In this document: positions 1 through 5,289 of the stretch, piece after piece | How the letters are laid out: each line of letters begins with the position of its first letter | Numbering within the stretch: the stretch's first letter is position 1 | Assembly: GCA_905215125.1 (NCBI GenBank) | Contig: CAJMOV010000091.1 | Span: forward strand, 1-7,550 | Direction of reading: 5' to 3' | Origin: an uncultured bacterium | Lineage (GTDB): Bacteria; Bacillota; Clostridia; Oscillospirales; Butyricicoccaceae | DNA: 7,550 nucleotides | Notes under the pieces: model-generated | What the model was told of the DNA's origin: nothing | Seen by the model: the letters and a program-made list of their open reading frames with translations, nothing else | Databases searched by the model: none | Translations under genes and position numbers: made by a program

Positions 1-239
1 GGGACATGAACCCGGCCCCCGACGGCTTCTATCGCCCGGAGGAGCTGCACATGATGGGCCGGGAGCAGTTCACCCGCATGGTTGGCCTGTTCGGCCCGGA
101 GCGCATCTTCTTCGGCACCGACTGCCCCTGGGGCAGTCAGAAGGAGAGCCTGGACCGCATCCGCGCCCTGCCCCTGTCCCAGGATTCCCTGGACGCGATC
201 TTAGGCGGCAACGCCCAGCGGCTGCTGACGCTGGACTGA
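1..239 (+). CDS. Amidohydrolase-family (amidohydrolase_2 type) protein, C-terminal fragment
   Basis: The reading frame is already open at the left edge, so this is the 3' end of a longer gene; the Met at position 6 is almost certainly internal. About 78 residues are visible. The segment IFFGTDCPWG followed about 30 residues later by ILGGNAQRLL is the usual C-terminal signature of PF04909 amidohydrolases. These are TIM-barrel metal-dependent hydrolases or decarboxylases, and the Asp in FGTD (codon 120-122) is the conserved active-site acid on the last barrel strands. The closing GGNAQRLL helix is also seen in TatD-like and uronate-isomerase-like relatives, so substrate and exact subfamily cannot be named. 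The TGA stop is at 237-239. It is the only well-supported plus-strand gene here and converges on the minus-strand operons. Its transcript probably ends at the hairpin about 105 nt downstream. Confidence 0.8.
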   Translation, partial: DMNPAPDGFYRPEELHMMGREQFTRMVGLFGPERIFFGTDCPWGSQKESLDRIRALPLSQDSLDAILGGNAQRLLTLD

Positions 240-259
240 TCTGCATCCACTATTCCAAA

Positions 260-326
260 TTCACATATTTTCACTCAACAGAGTGAATGAAAGTGAATTT
301 TCACTCTGCCAGGTGAAAAAAGTGAA
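260..326. repeat. Cluster of seven TTCAC/GTGAA pentamers with two inverted repeats
   Basis: Seven copies of TTCAC or its complement GTGAA start at 260, 270, 283, 293, 300, 313 and 322, spaced 7 to 13 bp apart and often about 10. Two arrangements stand out. TTCACTC (270-276) pairs with GAGTGAA (281-287) around a 4-nt loop. AGTGAA (292-297) and TTCACT (300-305) form a 6-bp-arm palindrome with a 2-bp spacer. The stretch is AT-rich between GC-rich genes. It could be a multi-site operator, a small-RNA or 3'-UTR structure, or a degenerate repeat. No intact gene starts immediately downstream on either strand, so its target is unclear. The repeats are read directly; any function is inferred. Confidence 0.5.
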
Positions 327-340
327 AATTGGGTATAAAG

Positions 341-383
341 GATTGGAGCCTGTGGCTGTTTCAGCGACAGGCTCCGATTTTTC
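341..383 (+). terminator. Rho-independent terminator after the amidohydrolase gene
   Basis: GGAGCCTGT (345-353) pairs perfectly with ACAGGCTCC (367-375). Across a G-G mismatch the stem continues as GCTG (355-358) with CAGC (362-365), around a 3-nt loop. The plus-strand side is followed by GATTTTTCTT, a usable U-tract. On the minus strand the downstream sequence (AATCCTTTA) is weaker. It therefore best serves transcription coming from the amidohydrolase gene, leaving a 3' UTR of roughly 105-140 nt. Confidence 0.8.
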
Positions 384-387
384 TTAC

Positions 388-480
388 TTATTTCCCCCGC
401 TCATTCGGAAAGCTGACCCGGATGGTCGTGCCCTTGCCCAGGGTGCTGTCCAGGTCGATGCGGGCGTCGTGGAGGCTCAG
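388..480 (-). pseudogene. Remnant of a sensor histidine kinase C-terminus
   Basis: Reading the minus strand into the TAA at 388-390 gives a short tail containing HDARIDLDSTLGKGTTIRV followed by SFPNERGK. This closely matches the end of the HATPase_c domain of sensor kinases, where the G-x-G-T-x-F/I-x-V-x-F/L-P strand closes the ATP-binding fold. The upstream part of the frame (from about 481 up to 576) has no GLGL lid or N/G1 boxes and reads as unrelated sequence. The rest of the kinase is absent and is replaced by the terminator of the neighbouring operon. I read this as the leftover 3' tip of a deleted or rearranged two-component system. No start codon or ribosome-binding site supports expression. 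A chance match is possible over about 30 residues, but the GKGTT core is characteristic. Confidence 0.55.
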
Positions 481-531
481 CGGCGTTGTCACCCGCAGCC
501 AGCTGGAAGAGATCCTGGCAAGCCTATAAAT

Positions 532-564
532 AAAAAAAGCGGAGAGCAAGTTGCTCTCCGCTTT
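532..564 (-). terminator. Rho-independent terminator of the NlpC/P60 operon
   Basis: A 12-bp perfect stem pairs 536-547 (AAAGCGGAGAGC) with 553-564 around a 5-nt loop. On the minus strand it is followed by seven T residues (538-532). It begins 11 nt after the stop codon of the wall hydrolase gene, as expected for an operon end. The plus-strand side has only a weak T-tract (CTTTGACTTTT). Confidence 0.93.
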
Positions 565-575
565 GACTTTTACCA

Positions 576-1487
576 TTACAGAACCCGGCCGCTGCCGATG
601 TAGTAAGTATTGTAATATCCGCTGTCCATGGTATCGATTTTGACGACGTCACCCGGGGAAGAGGAGTGAATAAAGGTATTGTTGCCAGCGTAGATACCGA
701 CGTGGCCAACCTTATTGGGGCTGCCGGGGCTGCCGAAGAAAACGAGATCGCCGACTTGAAGCTCGGACTTGCTGATTTTGGTCACACTGGTCGAATACTG
801 AGCCGACGAAGTGCGCTGAAGGCTGATGTTGAAGTGGGCGAAAACGTACTTGGTAAAGCCGGAGCAGTCAAACCCTTTGGGGCTGGAGCCGCCATAGACG
901 TACTTTACGCCCAGGAAGGTTTTGGCGTAGTCCAAAACCTCCTGCCGGATGCCGGAAGAAGACGAGACGGCGACAGCGCCGCTTGAACCGTTGCGGGCCG
1001 GGGTGGCGGAATAAGCGACGACCTCGACGTAATCGGGATGGATGTAACCGGTGTTGCTACCGGAAGTGACCTTGAGCCAGCCGTTGTTGATACCGATGAT
1101 CTTGGCCACTGTGCCGCTTGTCAGACGGGTGACAATGCTGGCGGATGTAGAAGGCTCTGCGCGCATGTTCAGGACTTCCGTCGTCACTTTGGCTCCACCC
1201 GGCTCAACGTTCATGACGGGGGAAAGCTCGACATATTCGCTGCTGATATAACCGACAACGCCATTGTAAGCGGCTTTGTACCAGCCCTGTCCGGCTTCAT
1301 CCAGCACGGCGACGCGGTCGCCGTTGTACAGCTTGTCCAAAACGGAGTCTGAAGTGGAAGCGCCGGCGCGGAAGTTGACCGCCGAAGATGTCTCCACCGT
1401 GCCGCCCTGCACATCAAAGGCAAAGGCAGACATGGTCATGGCGGCGGCGGCAAACGCGCCGGCCAGCAGAACCTTAGCACAATTCAT
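576..1487 (-). CDS. Secreted SH3b-SH3b-NlpC/P60 peptidoglycan endopeptidase
   Basis: The 303-aa protein probably cuts peptide stems of peptidoglycan (gamma-D-glutamyl-diamino-acid bonds in characterised NlpC/P60 enzymes) outside the membrane. Residues 1-23 form a signal peptide (short basic start, Ala-rich core, AFA cleavage motif). Two bacterial SH3 domains follow, about 28-88 and 100-156, each with an N-(F/M)-R-A start and a G-W-(Y/L)-K-(A/V) core, likely for wall binding. A Ser/Ala/Gly-rich linker (160-178) leads to the NlpC/P60 domain (183-300). Its catalytic residues are Cys208 in GFDCSGF, His262 in VGHVGIY and His274 in FIHSS, so the enzyme looks intact. The ATG is preceded by GGAGGT (1493-1498) at 5-nt spacing. 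It lies 32 nt downstream of the 100-aa gene, with which it is probably cotranscribed, and ends just before a strong terminator. Confidence 0.95.
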   Translation of the reverse strand: MNCAKVLLAGAFAAAAMTMSAFAFDVQGGTVETSSAVNFRAGASTSDSVLDKLYNGDRVAVLDEAGQGWYKAAYNGVVGYISSEYVELSPVMNVEPGGAKVTTEVLNMRAEPSTSASIVTRLTSGTVAKIIGINNGWLKVTSGSNTGYIHPDYVEVVAYSATPARNGSSGAVAVSSSSGIRQEVLDYAKTFLGVKYVYGGSSPKGFDCSGFTKYVFAHFNISLQRTSSAQYSTSVTKISKSELQVGDLVFFGSPGSPNKVGHVGIYAGNNTFIHSSSPGDVVKIDTMDSGYYNTYYIGSGRVL

Positions 1488-1519
1488 AAAATACCTCCAT
1501 GGTTTCGCGGGACGGACGT

Positions 1520-1822
1520 TTATTTACCGTTCAGCGCCCTTTCCAGCCAGATCGATGCAATATCCAGCGCGTTGTACAGTCCGTCTTTTTCTGTTGATTT
1601 GACAACCCTGTCCCGAGAGCTGATCTCGGGGTCGGTCAGTTGAAGCTGAACCGATACCCGCCCGGAGAGCTTGACATCCTGCATCGGCTTATCAGACAAG
1701 ACCTGCATCATGATGATGTACTTGTCCGACATGCTCCCGTAGTAGAGAATGGAGTCCTTCCTCATCAGAGGGCGACCTTTGTAGTTGAGCGGAAAATCGT
1801 TGGCTTGAGTTGAAGCGTTCAT
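1520..1822 (-). CDS. Conserved-looking 100-aa protein of unknown function
   Basis: I do not recognise a named family. The 100-residue product has no signal peptide, no membrane segment and no cysteine. It begins with a polar stretch, then YKGRPLMRKDSILYYG and a region of alternating hydrophobic and polar residues (YIIMMQVL, KLSGRVSVQLQL) that suggests a small beta-rich cytosolic fold, followed by an amphipathic C-terminal helix (LYNALDIASIWLERALNG). The start is set by GGAGGT 6 nt upstream of the ATG at 1822. An in-frame ATG 17 codons further up (1873) lies inside the promoter and has no ribosome-binding site. It is first in a two-gene operon with the NlpC/P60 hydrolase 32 nt downstream, behind a promoter with a periodic operator-like array. 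A role tied to wall hydrolysis or its regulation is possible but is only guilt by association. Confidence 0.8.
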   Translation of the reverse strand: MNASTQANDFPLNYKGRPLMRKDSILYYGSMSDKYIIMMQVLSDKPMQDVKLSGRVSVQLQLTDPEISSRDRVVKSTEKDGLYNALDIASIWLERALNGK

Positions 1823-1828
1823 CAGCTT

Positions 1829-1834
1829 ACCTCC
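1829..1834 (-). promoter_or_regulatory. Ribosome-binding site fixing the start of the 100-aa gene
   Basis: On the minus strand GGAGGT (complement of ACCTCC here) sits 6 nt before the ATG at 1822-1820. It is a near-perfect anti-16S match and rules in the shorter 100-residue product over the 117-residue alternative starting at 1873. Confidence 0.88.
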
Positions 1835-1841
1835 ATTTCTT

Positions 1842-1869
1842 ATTTTACCATAAAAGTAACAAAAGTCAA
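1842..1869 (-). promoter_or_regulatory. Sigma-A type promoter of the 100-aa / NlpC-P60 operon
   Basis: On the minus strand a -35 TTGACT (1869-1864) and a -10 TAAAAT (1847-1842) are separated by 16 nt. Initiation about 7 nt past the -10 would place the 5' end close to 1835, almost at the ribosome-binding site, so the leader would be only about 13 nt. The -35 overlaps the third unit of the 11-bp periodic array and the fourth lies in the spacer, so binding there could block or help polymerase. The spacing is one below the optimum and the -10 is imperfect. Confidence 0.6.
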
Positions 1870-1894
1870 ACAAAATAGTTACAAAAGATATACA
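1856..1894 (-). promoter_or_regulatory. Four-unit 11-bp periodic TTTTGT array, WalR-box-like
   Basis: On the minus strand the hexamer TTTTGT occurs four times at exactly 11-bp intervals (plus-strand ACAAAA starts at 1859, 1870, 1881 and 1892). Read as TGT-hexamers these are TGTATA (1894-1889), TGTAAC (1883-1878), TGTTTG (1872-1867) and TGTTAC (1861-1856), each separated by 5 nt. The published WalR (YycF) box is TGTWAH-N5-TGTWAH. Units 2 and 4 match fully, unit 1 misses one position and unit 3 misses two. The best pair, units 1 and 2, matches 11 of 12 and lies just upstream of the -35, a position suited to an activator. WalR controls NlpC/P60 and other wall hydrolases in Bacillus and Staphylococcus, which fits the second gene of this operon. 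Assignment to WalR is inference. Confidence 0.5.
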
Positions 1895-1941
1895 AAAATG
1901 GCCGCCAATTTTTGGATGCCGTCGAAACCCCTTTTATTGCA

Positions 1942-1962
1942 AGGCTTTGCGGCGCAAAGCCT
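1942..1962. repeat. Hairpin between the nucleotidase stop and the next operon
   Basis: AGGCTTTGC (1942-1950) pairs perfectly with GCAAAGCCT (1954-1962) around a 3-nt loop. On the minus strand it lies about 85 nt after the 5'-nucleotidase stop. Neither side has a T-tract, so it is not a classical intrinsic terminator. It could be an mRNA 3'-end stabiliser, a factor-assisted terminator or a copy of a dispersed palindrome. A weaker, mismatched hairpin followed by T residues lies near 1894-1916 and may do the terminating. Confidence 0.45.
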
Positions 1963-2045
1963 GCTCGAAAAACACATTCCTTGTCGTAAGAAAACGGTAA
2001 CAAACGGCGGCCGCAGGCAGGCTTCGCAGCCCGTTTATGATCAGC

Positions 2046-3977
2046 TTATGCCCTGCCGTTAACCTGCGTTCTGCGGCGGCGCCTGCGCACAAGCAGGCGG
2101 ATAAGAAGGACAACGGCTGCGATAATGACAAGGCCGGCGGCCATGACGGTCAGCGTCAGCCAGTTGGGGTTTTTCAGCAGGTCGACGGGGTTGAAGCTGG
2201 CGTAAATGATTTTGCGTCCTTCAGGCGCGGCGTAACGGTCGGGCATGGTTTCAAGCTCGCGCAGGTAAGAGGCGAGGGCATACCACTCCTTCACCTCCGC
2301 CCCGTCAGGAGTGGAAATGATGAAGTCTTCAAAATCGGTGATCTCATTACCCTGCGCGTCGCGCGGGGTGATGGTCAAAAGACCGAAAGACTGACTGTTG
2401 ACTGTACCCAGCATCTGACCAGTATACAGGCCGGTGACAACGCGGTACAGCTTGTCGTCTTCGATTTCAGCCTGCGTGCCATCCTCCAGCACCTGCCAGG
2501 CGTCAGTCACCTTGTTGAAAATCATACGCCGGGTATTGTATTCCCAGTGCATGCCCGCGCCGAAAATTTGCACCGTCGGCATCAGAGGGGAAACGGAGGC
2601 GTCGACCTCAAAAGCGTCGCGCAGGTTTTTGCCCGTGATATAAACGGAAATAAGGGGATAGCCCGCCGTCCCGTCAGCGCCCGAGCCAAGGGAAGAGACG
2701 TTAAAGGCGTCAGACACTGTGATGTCGCCAGCCGGGAGCCAATCGCGAATGACCCCGGCCCCCACGACGGCAAAATCAACGGGGATGTAATTCTCGCCCT
2801 CCACAACACGGACAGCGTGGATATAGCTGTCGGCAATCAGATTGCCCAGGGGATATTCATATTGCCCCGATACAGTGCCGATGGCCGCCAGATCGAAGGG
2901 GCTGACGCACAGCACCTCGTCAAAGGTCATATCGTAATGGGAAAGATAGGAACGGTTGATCAGCTCCTTATAGCTTTCCGTCAGCGCGACGGCATCCGGG
3001 TCGTCCGGCACTGTTTCGTCTACAGGGATAAGCGCGTAATCCTCCAGAACGGTGTGACCGTCCGCGTCTTTGGATATCGTCAGGCGGCCCAGATTATAGG
3101 TGTATTCGCCAGCAGAGACAATAATGGTTCCGTTTTCCACCAGCGGCTTGTCCAGCGTTGTGTGGGTATGGCCGGAAATGATGACGTCAATACCGTCGAC
3201 GGCACGCGCCAGAAGCTGATCCTCTGATTTGCTTTCATCCTCCGACGTGCCGGAGTGGGACAGGCAAATGACATAGTCCGCGTCGGCGTTTTGCTTAATG
3301 TCGGCGACGACCCGTTTTGCAGCGTCGGCAATGGGCTCGAACACCATACCCGACATAGGGGAGCAGGCGTCCGCATCGGCGCCCAGCAAGCCGAAGACGG
3401 CGAAGCGGAGACCGTCGCGTTCTATGACGGTGTAATCGGTGATGCCGTAACGCTCAAAAGCGGCCCAGACGCTTTCCGCTTCGGACAGGGCATCCTCGCT
3501 CCACTCGCCTGCGCTGCCTGGAATGGGCGGCAGATAGTTGGCCTGTACGATGGCGGGCAGAGGGTCTCCGCTGTCCACAGCTGCGTTGAGCATATCGCGC
3601 AGGCCCGCGGCGCGGTAATCGTATTCGTGGTTTCCGAAGGTGGTGGCGTCGTAGCCCAGCGCGCCCAGCATCCGCAGCTCGGCGGCGTCGGTGGTGTATA
3701 TCGTCTGGAACAGCGACCCCATGGAAAACTCCCCGCCGTCCAGGGTGACGACGGCGCCCGGTGCCGTCTCGCGCTGCTGCTGCAGCAGGGTTGCCAGCCG
3801 GGTGTAGCCCCCGATTTCACCGGTGGAAGCTTTGGTGGGAAGGAAATGGGAATGGGTGTCGTGGGTAAACAAAATGGTCGCCGTGCTGCCCGACTCACCG
3901 CCTGCTGCAGACAGGGGAAGGACAAGGCCGGAGAGGATGAGCAGAGCCCAGAACAGGGACAAAAAACGCCGGCTCAT
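2046..3977 (-). CDS. Surface-anchored 5'-nucleotidase / UshA-family metallophosphoesterase
   Basis: This 643-aa protein probably hydrolyses nucleotides or nucleotide-sugars outside the membrane to scavenge nucleoside and phosphate. An N-terminal signal peptide (about 1-25) precedes a calcineurin-like domain with FTHDTHSHF (Asp40, His42), LDGGEFSMGS (80-88), GNHE (115-118), LSHSG (His241) and GHTHT (His270, His272). The 5'-nucleotidase C-terminal domain (about 345-560) shows LGNLIADSY and TGKNLRDAFE. A single C-terminal membrane helix (about 607-630) followed by six or more Arg anchors it facing outward. The second motif normally reads GD, and here the metal ligand is Glu83 (codon 3731-3729, GAG). 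The ATG has AGGGAGG (3994-3988) 10 nt upstream, inside the end of the acetyltransferase gene, from which it is separated by 2 nt, so translational coupling is likely. The exact substrate cannot be read from sequence. Confidence 0.92.
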   Translation of the reverse strand: MSRRFLSLFWALLILSGLVLPLSAAGGESGSTATILFTHDTHSHFLPTKASTGEIGGYTRLATLLQQQRETAPGAVVTLDGGEFSMGSLFQTIYTTDAAELRMLGALGYDATTFGNHEYDYRAAGLRDMLNAAVDSGDPLPAIVQANYLPPIPGSAGEWSEDALSEAESVWAAFERYGITDYTVIERDGLRFAVFGLLGADADACSPMSGMVFEPIADAAKRVVADIKQNADADYVICLSHSGTSEDESKSEDQLLARAVDGIDVIISGHTHTTLDKPLVENGTIIVSAGEYTYNLGRLTISKDADGHTVLEDYALIPVDETVPDDPDAVALTESYKELINRSYLSHYDMTFDEVLCVSPFDLAAIGTVSGQYEYPLGNLIADSYIHAVRVVEGENYIPVDFAVVGAGVIRDWLPAGDITVSDAFNVSSLGSGADGTAGYPLISVYITGKNLRDAFEVDASVSPLMPTVQIFGAGMHWEYNTRRMIFNKVTDAWQVLEDGTQAEIEDDKLYRVVTGLYTGQMLGTVNSQSFGLLTITPRDAQGNEITDFEDFIISTPDGAEVKEWYALASYLRELETMPDRYAAPEGRKIIYASFNPVDLLKNPNWLTLTVMAAGLVIIAAVVLLIRLLVRRRRRRTQVNGRA

Positions 3978-3979
3978 GA

Positions 3980-4501
3980 CTATCGTTCCTCCCTGCGTAT
4001 GGAATAAACATAATGCGGCATGTCGACGCCGTAATAATGCTTGATTTCGACGCCGCGGCGGGTCATGCCGTTGCGCTCGGCAACCCGCTGGGAGGCAAGG
4101 TTGCTGTCGCGGATGATGGAAAAGACCTCGTCGACGCCCAGCTTGTCAAAAGCATAGTCCCGGCAGGCCGAAGCGGCTTCAATGGCGTAACCGTTGTGCC
4201 ACTGCGCGCGCTGGAACAGGTAGCCGACCTCGTGTACCATTTTTTCACCCCAGGGCTGCATGGTAATGCCGCACTGTCCGATCATTTCCCCTGTTTCTTT
4301 CAGTACGACACCCCACATGGTAAAGCCGTGCTCCTGTTCGCGCCTGCGCATCCGATCCAGCCAATCCTGCACTTCTTCATCGGAAAAAGCGTGCTCATAG
4401 GCCGTCATGGCAACAGGATCCTGCAAAATCTTTTTAAGGGCTGGGATATCCTCCTGCGTCATAGGACGCAGGGAAAGACGTTTGGTTTCAAGTATGGTCA
4501 T
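3980..4501 (-). CDS. GNAT-family N-acetyltransferase (RimJ/RimL-like)
   Basis: The 173-aa cytosolic enzyme should transfer acetyl from acetyl-CoA to an amine. It has the Acetyltransf_3 layout: an opening TKRLSLRPMTQEDIPAL strand-helix, a GEMIGQCGIT strand (71-80), and a W-x-x-GYAIEA acetyl-CoA loop (101-109) in place of the classical Q/R-x-x-G-x-G/A. The typical NLASQRVAERNGM helix (134-146) is also present. This subfamily includes ribosomal-protein acetyltransferases but also many of unknown acceptor, so no gene name is given. The start is an ATG with AAAGGAG (4514-4508) 6 nt upstream. It is the middle gene of a three-gene unit, 27 nt after the UPF0126 gene and 2 nt before the nucleotidase. 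Nothing in the neighbours points to its substrate. Confidence 0.92.
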   Translation of the reverse strand: MTILETKRLSLRPMTQEDIPALKKILQDPVAMTAYEHAFSDEEVQDWLDRMRRREQEHGFTMWGVVLKETGEMIGQCGITMQPWGEKMVHEVGYLFQRAQWHNGYAIEAASACRDYAFDKLGVDEVFSIIRDSNLASQRVAERNGMTRRGVEIKHYYGVDMPHYVYSIRREER

Positions 4502-4528
4502 CGGGTTCTCCTTTCCGGGACGGTGAAT

Positions 4529-5197
4529 TTATCTATTTTTGCCGTCCTTATCCGAGGACAGGACGGGGAGATTCCATTTTCGGTAAAGGGCCAGCAGGCG
4601 GATGGTCATGATCAGCAGGGCGGAAAGCAGCATGGCGACAGTATGGGGCATGATTCTGCGCAGCAGGAGAAAGGCGACGGCGCCGATAATGGCGGCAACG
4701 GCATAGATGTCCCGCCGCAAAAGCTGCGGTGTGCGCCCGGCCAAGACATCGCGCAGGACGCCGCCGCCTACGCCTGTCGTCACGCCTACAAAGGCGGTCA
4801 GGAAAAGATTGTCTCCAAAGCCGAGGGAAACGGCGGTATTCATGCCTGTGACCGTAAAAATACCTAGGCCGATGGCGTCAAATATATTGATACCGTGCAT
4901 GACCAGCGTCATTTTCTTGCTGTACCGTGTGCGCAGGAAAAAAGGGGAGAAGAGGATGAGCAGCAGAGCGGAGGCAAACGCTGCCGTTACATACAGCGGG
5001 TTGCGGAACATGACGGGGGGCGTATGGCCTAAAATCAAGTCGCGGATAAGCCCGCCGCCCACGGCGGTGAAAAGAGCGAGCACGGTGATGCCGAAAAAGT
5101 CCAGCCGGCGTTCAATGGCGGTCAGCCCGCCGGAAACAGCGAAAGCAAAGGTCCCCACCAGCTCGGTGCAGAGGATGATCCAGTCTGTAACGCTCAA
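4529..5197 (-). CDS. UPF0126 / TRIC-like membrane protein (YicG family)
   Basis: This 222-aa integral membrane protein has about seven hydrophobic helices. It carries the duplicated UPF0126 (PF03458) repeat with the signature GGGLIRDLILGHTPP (47-61) and GGGVLRDVLAGRTPQ (144-158), each followed by an R-x-x-Y/I-YV/A helix. Bacterial homologues resemble trimeric intracellular cation channels and have been linked to cation or glycine transport; the true substrate here is unknown. Translation appears to start at a TTG (5197-5195): no in-frame ATG lies nearby, the second residues SVTDWIILCTELVGTFAFAVSGG align with the usual family N-terminus, and a purine-rich site AAGGAAGG lies 7 nt upstream. It is first in its operon, behind an extended -10 promoter. 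The C-terminus is short and charged. Confidence 0.93.
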   Translation of the reverse strand: MSVTDWIILCTELVGTFAFAVSGGLTAIERRLDFFGITVLALFTAVGGGLIRDLILGHTPPVMFRNPLYVTAAFASALLLILFSPFFLRTRYSKKMTLVMHGINIFDAIGLGIFTVTGMNTAVSLGFGDNLFLTAFVGVTTGVGGGVLRDVLAGRTPQLLRRDIYAVAAIIGAVAFLLLRRIMPHTVAMLLSALLIMTIRLLALYRKWNLPVLSSDKDGKNR

Positions 5198-5204
5198 TGC
5201 TTGT

Positions 5205-5213
5205 CCTTCCTTT
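5205..5213 (-). promoter_or_regulatory. Ribosome-binding site supporting a TTG start
   Basis: The minus strand reads AAAGGAAGG ending 7 nt before the TTG at 5197. No ATG or GTG lies in frame nearby, so this site decides the non-ATG start of the UPF0126 gene. TTG may lower expression of this membrane protein. Confidence 0.75.
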
Positions 5214-5250
5214 CAGCCGATATAAGGGTTCCCTGGGAGACAACTACAAT

Positions 5251-5259
5251 ATTATACCA
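5251..5259 (-). promoter_or_regulatory. Extended -10 promoter of the UPF0126-GNAT-nucleotidase operon
   Basis: On the minus strand TGGTATAAT is a perfect TATAAT with the TG-n extension. A -35 at 17-bp spacing would read TCGCTA (3 of 6), which is weak and lies inside the terminator stem. The promoter therefore probably relies on the extended -10. Initiation near 5244 gives a leader of about 45 nt. It starts immediately after the T-tract of the preceding operon's terminator. Confidence 0.7.
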
Positions 5260-5288
5260 AAAAGCGCTCGCAATAGCGAGCGCTTTTT
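5259..5288 (-). terminator. Rho-independent terminator of the rnf operon
   Basis: A perfect 13-bp stem pairs AAAAAGCGCTCGC (5259-5271) with 5276-5288 around a 4-nt loop. It is flanked by A5 and T5, so it can form and terminate in both directions. On the minus strand it starts 1 nt after the stop codon of the DUF4015 gene, which closes the rnfA-rnfB-DUF4015 unit. Confidence 0.93.
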
Positions 5289-5289
5289 G

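Noticed and set aside
260..326. CRISPR-like repeats
   Set aside because: Units are only 5-7 bp, in both orientations, with no constant-length spacers and no cas genes nearby.
283..603. Small plus-strand genes across 283-603
   Set aside because: The frames run through the terminator hairpin and antisense to the kinase remnant and the operon terminator. Neither has a good ribosome-binding site, and only the very end of one looks coding-like.
1823..1873. Longer N-terminus (17 extra residues) for the 100-aa protein
   Set aside because: The upstream ATG at 1873 lies within the promoter and repeat array, has no Shine-Dalgarno site, and the downstream ATG has a near-perfect one.
1934..2131. 65-codon minus-strand frame overlapping the nucleotidase 3' end
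   Set aside because: It is out of frame with the nucleotidase, overlaps its C-terminus and a hairpin, and has no ribosome-binding site.
2037..3227. 396-codon open frame on the plus strand
   Set aside because: It lies wholly antisense to the 5'-nucleotidase gene, whose motifs are unmistakable. The frame is open because of GC-biased third positions and its translation matches no family.
3255..4867. Two long plus-strand frames (3255-4007 and 4013-4867)
   Set aside because: They mirror the nucleotidase, GNAT and UPF0126 genes on the opposite strand. They have low-complexity Gly/Gln/Asp-rich translations and no ribosome-binding sites with recognisable proteins.
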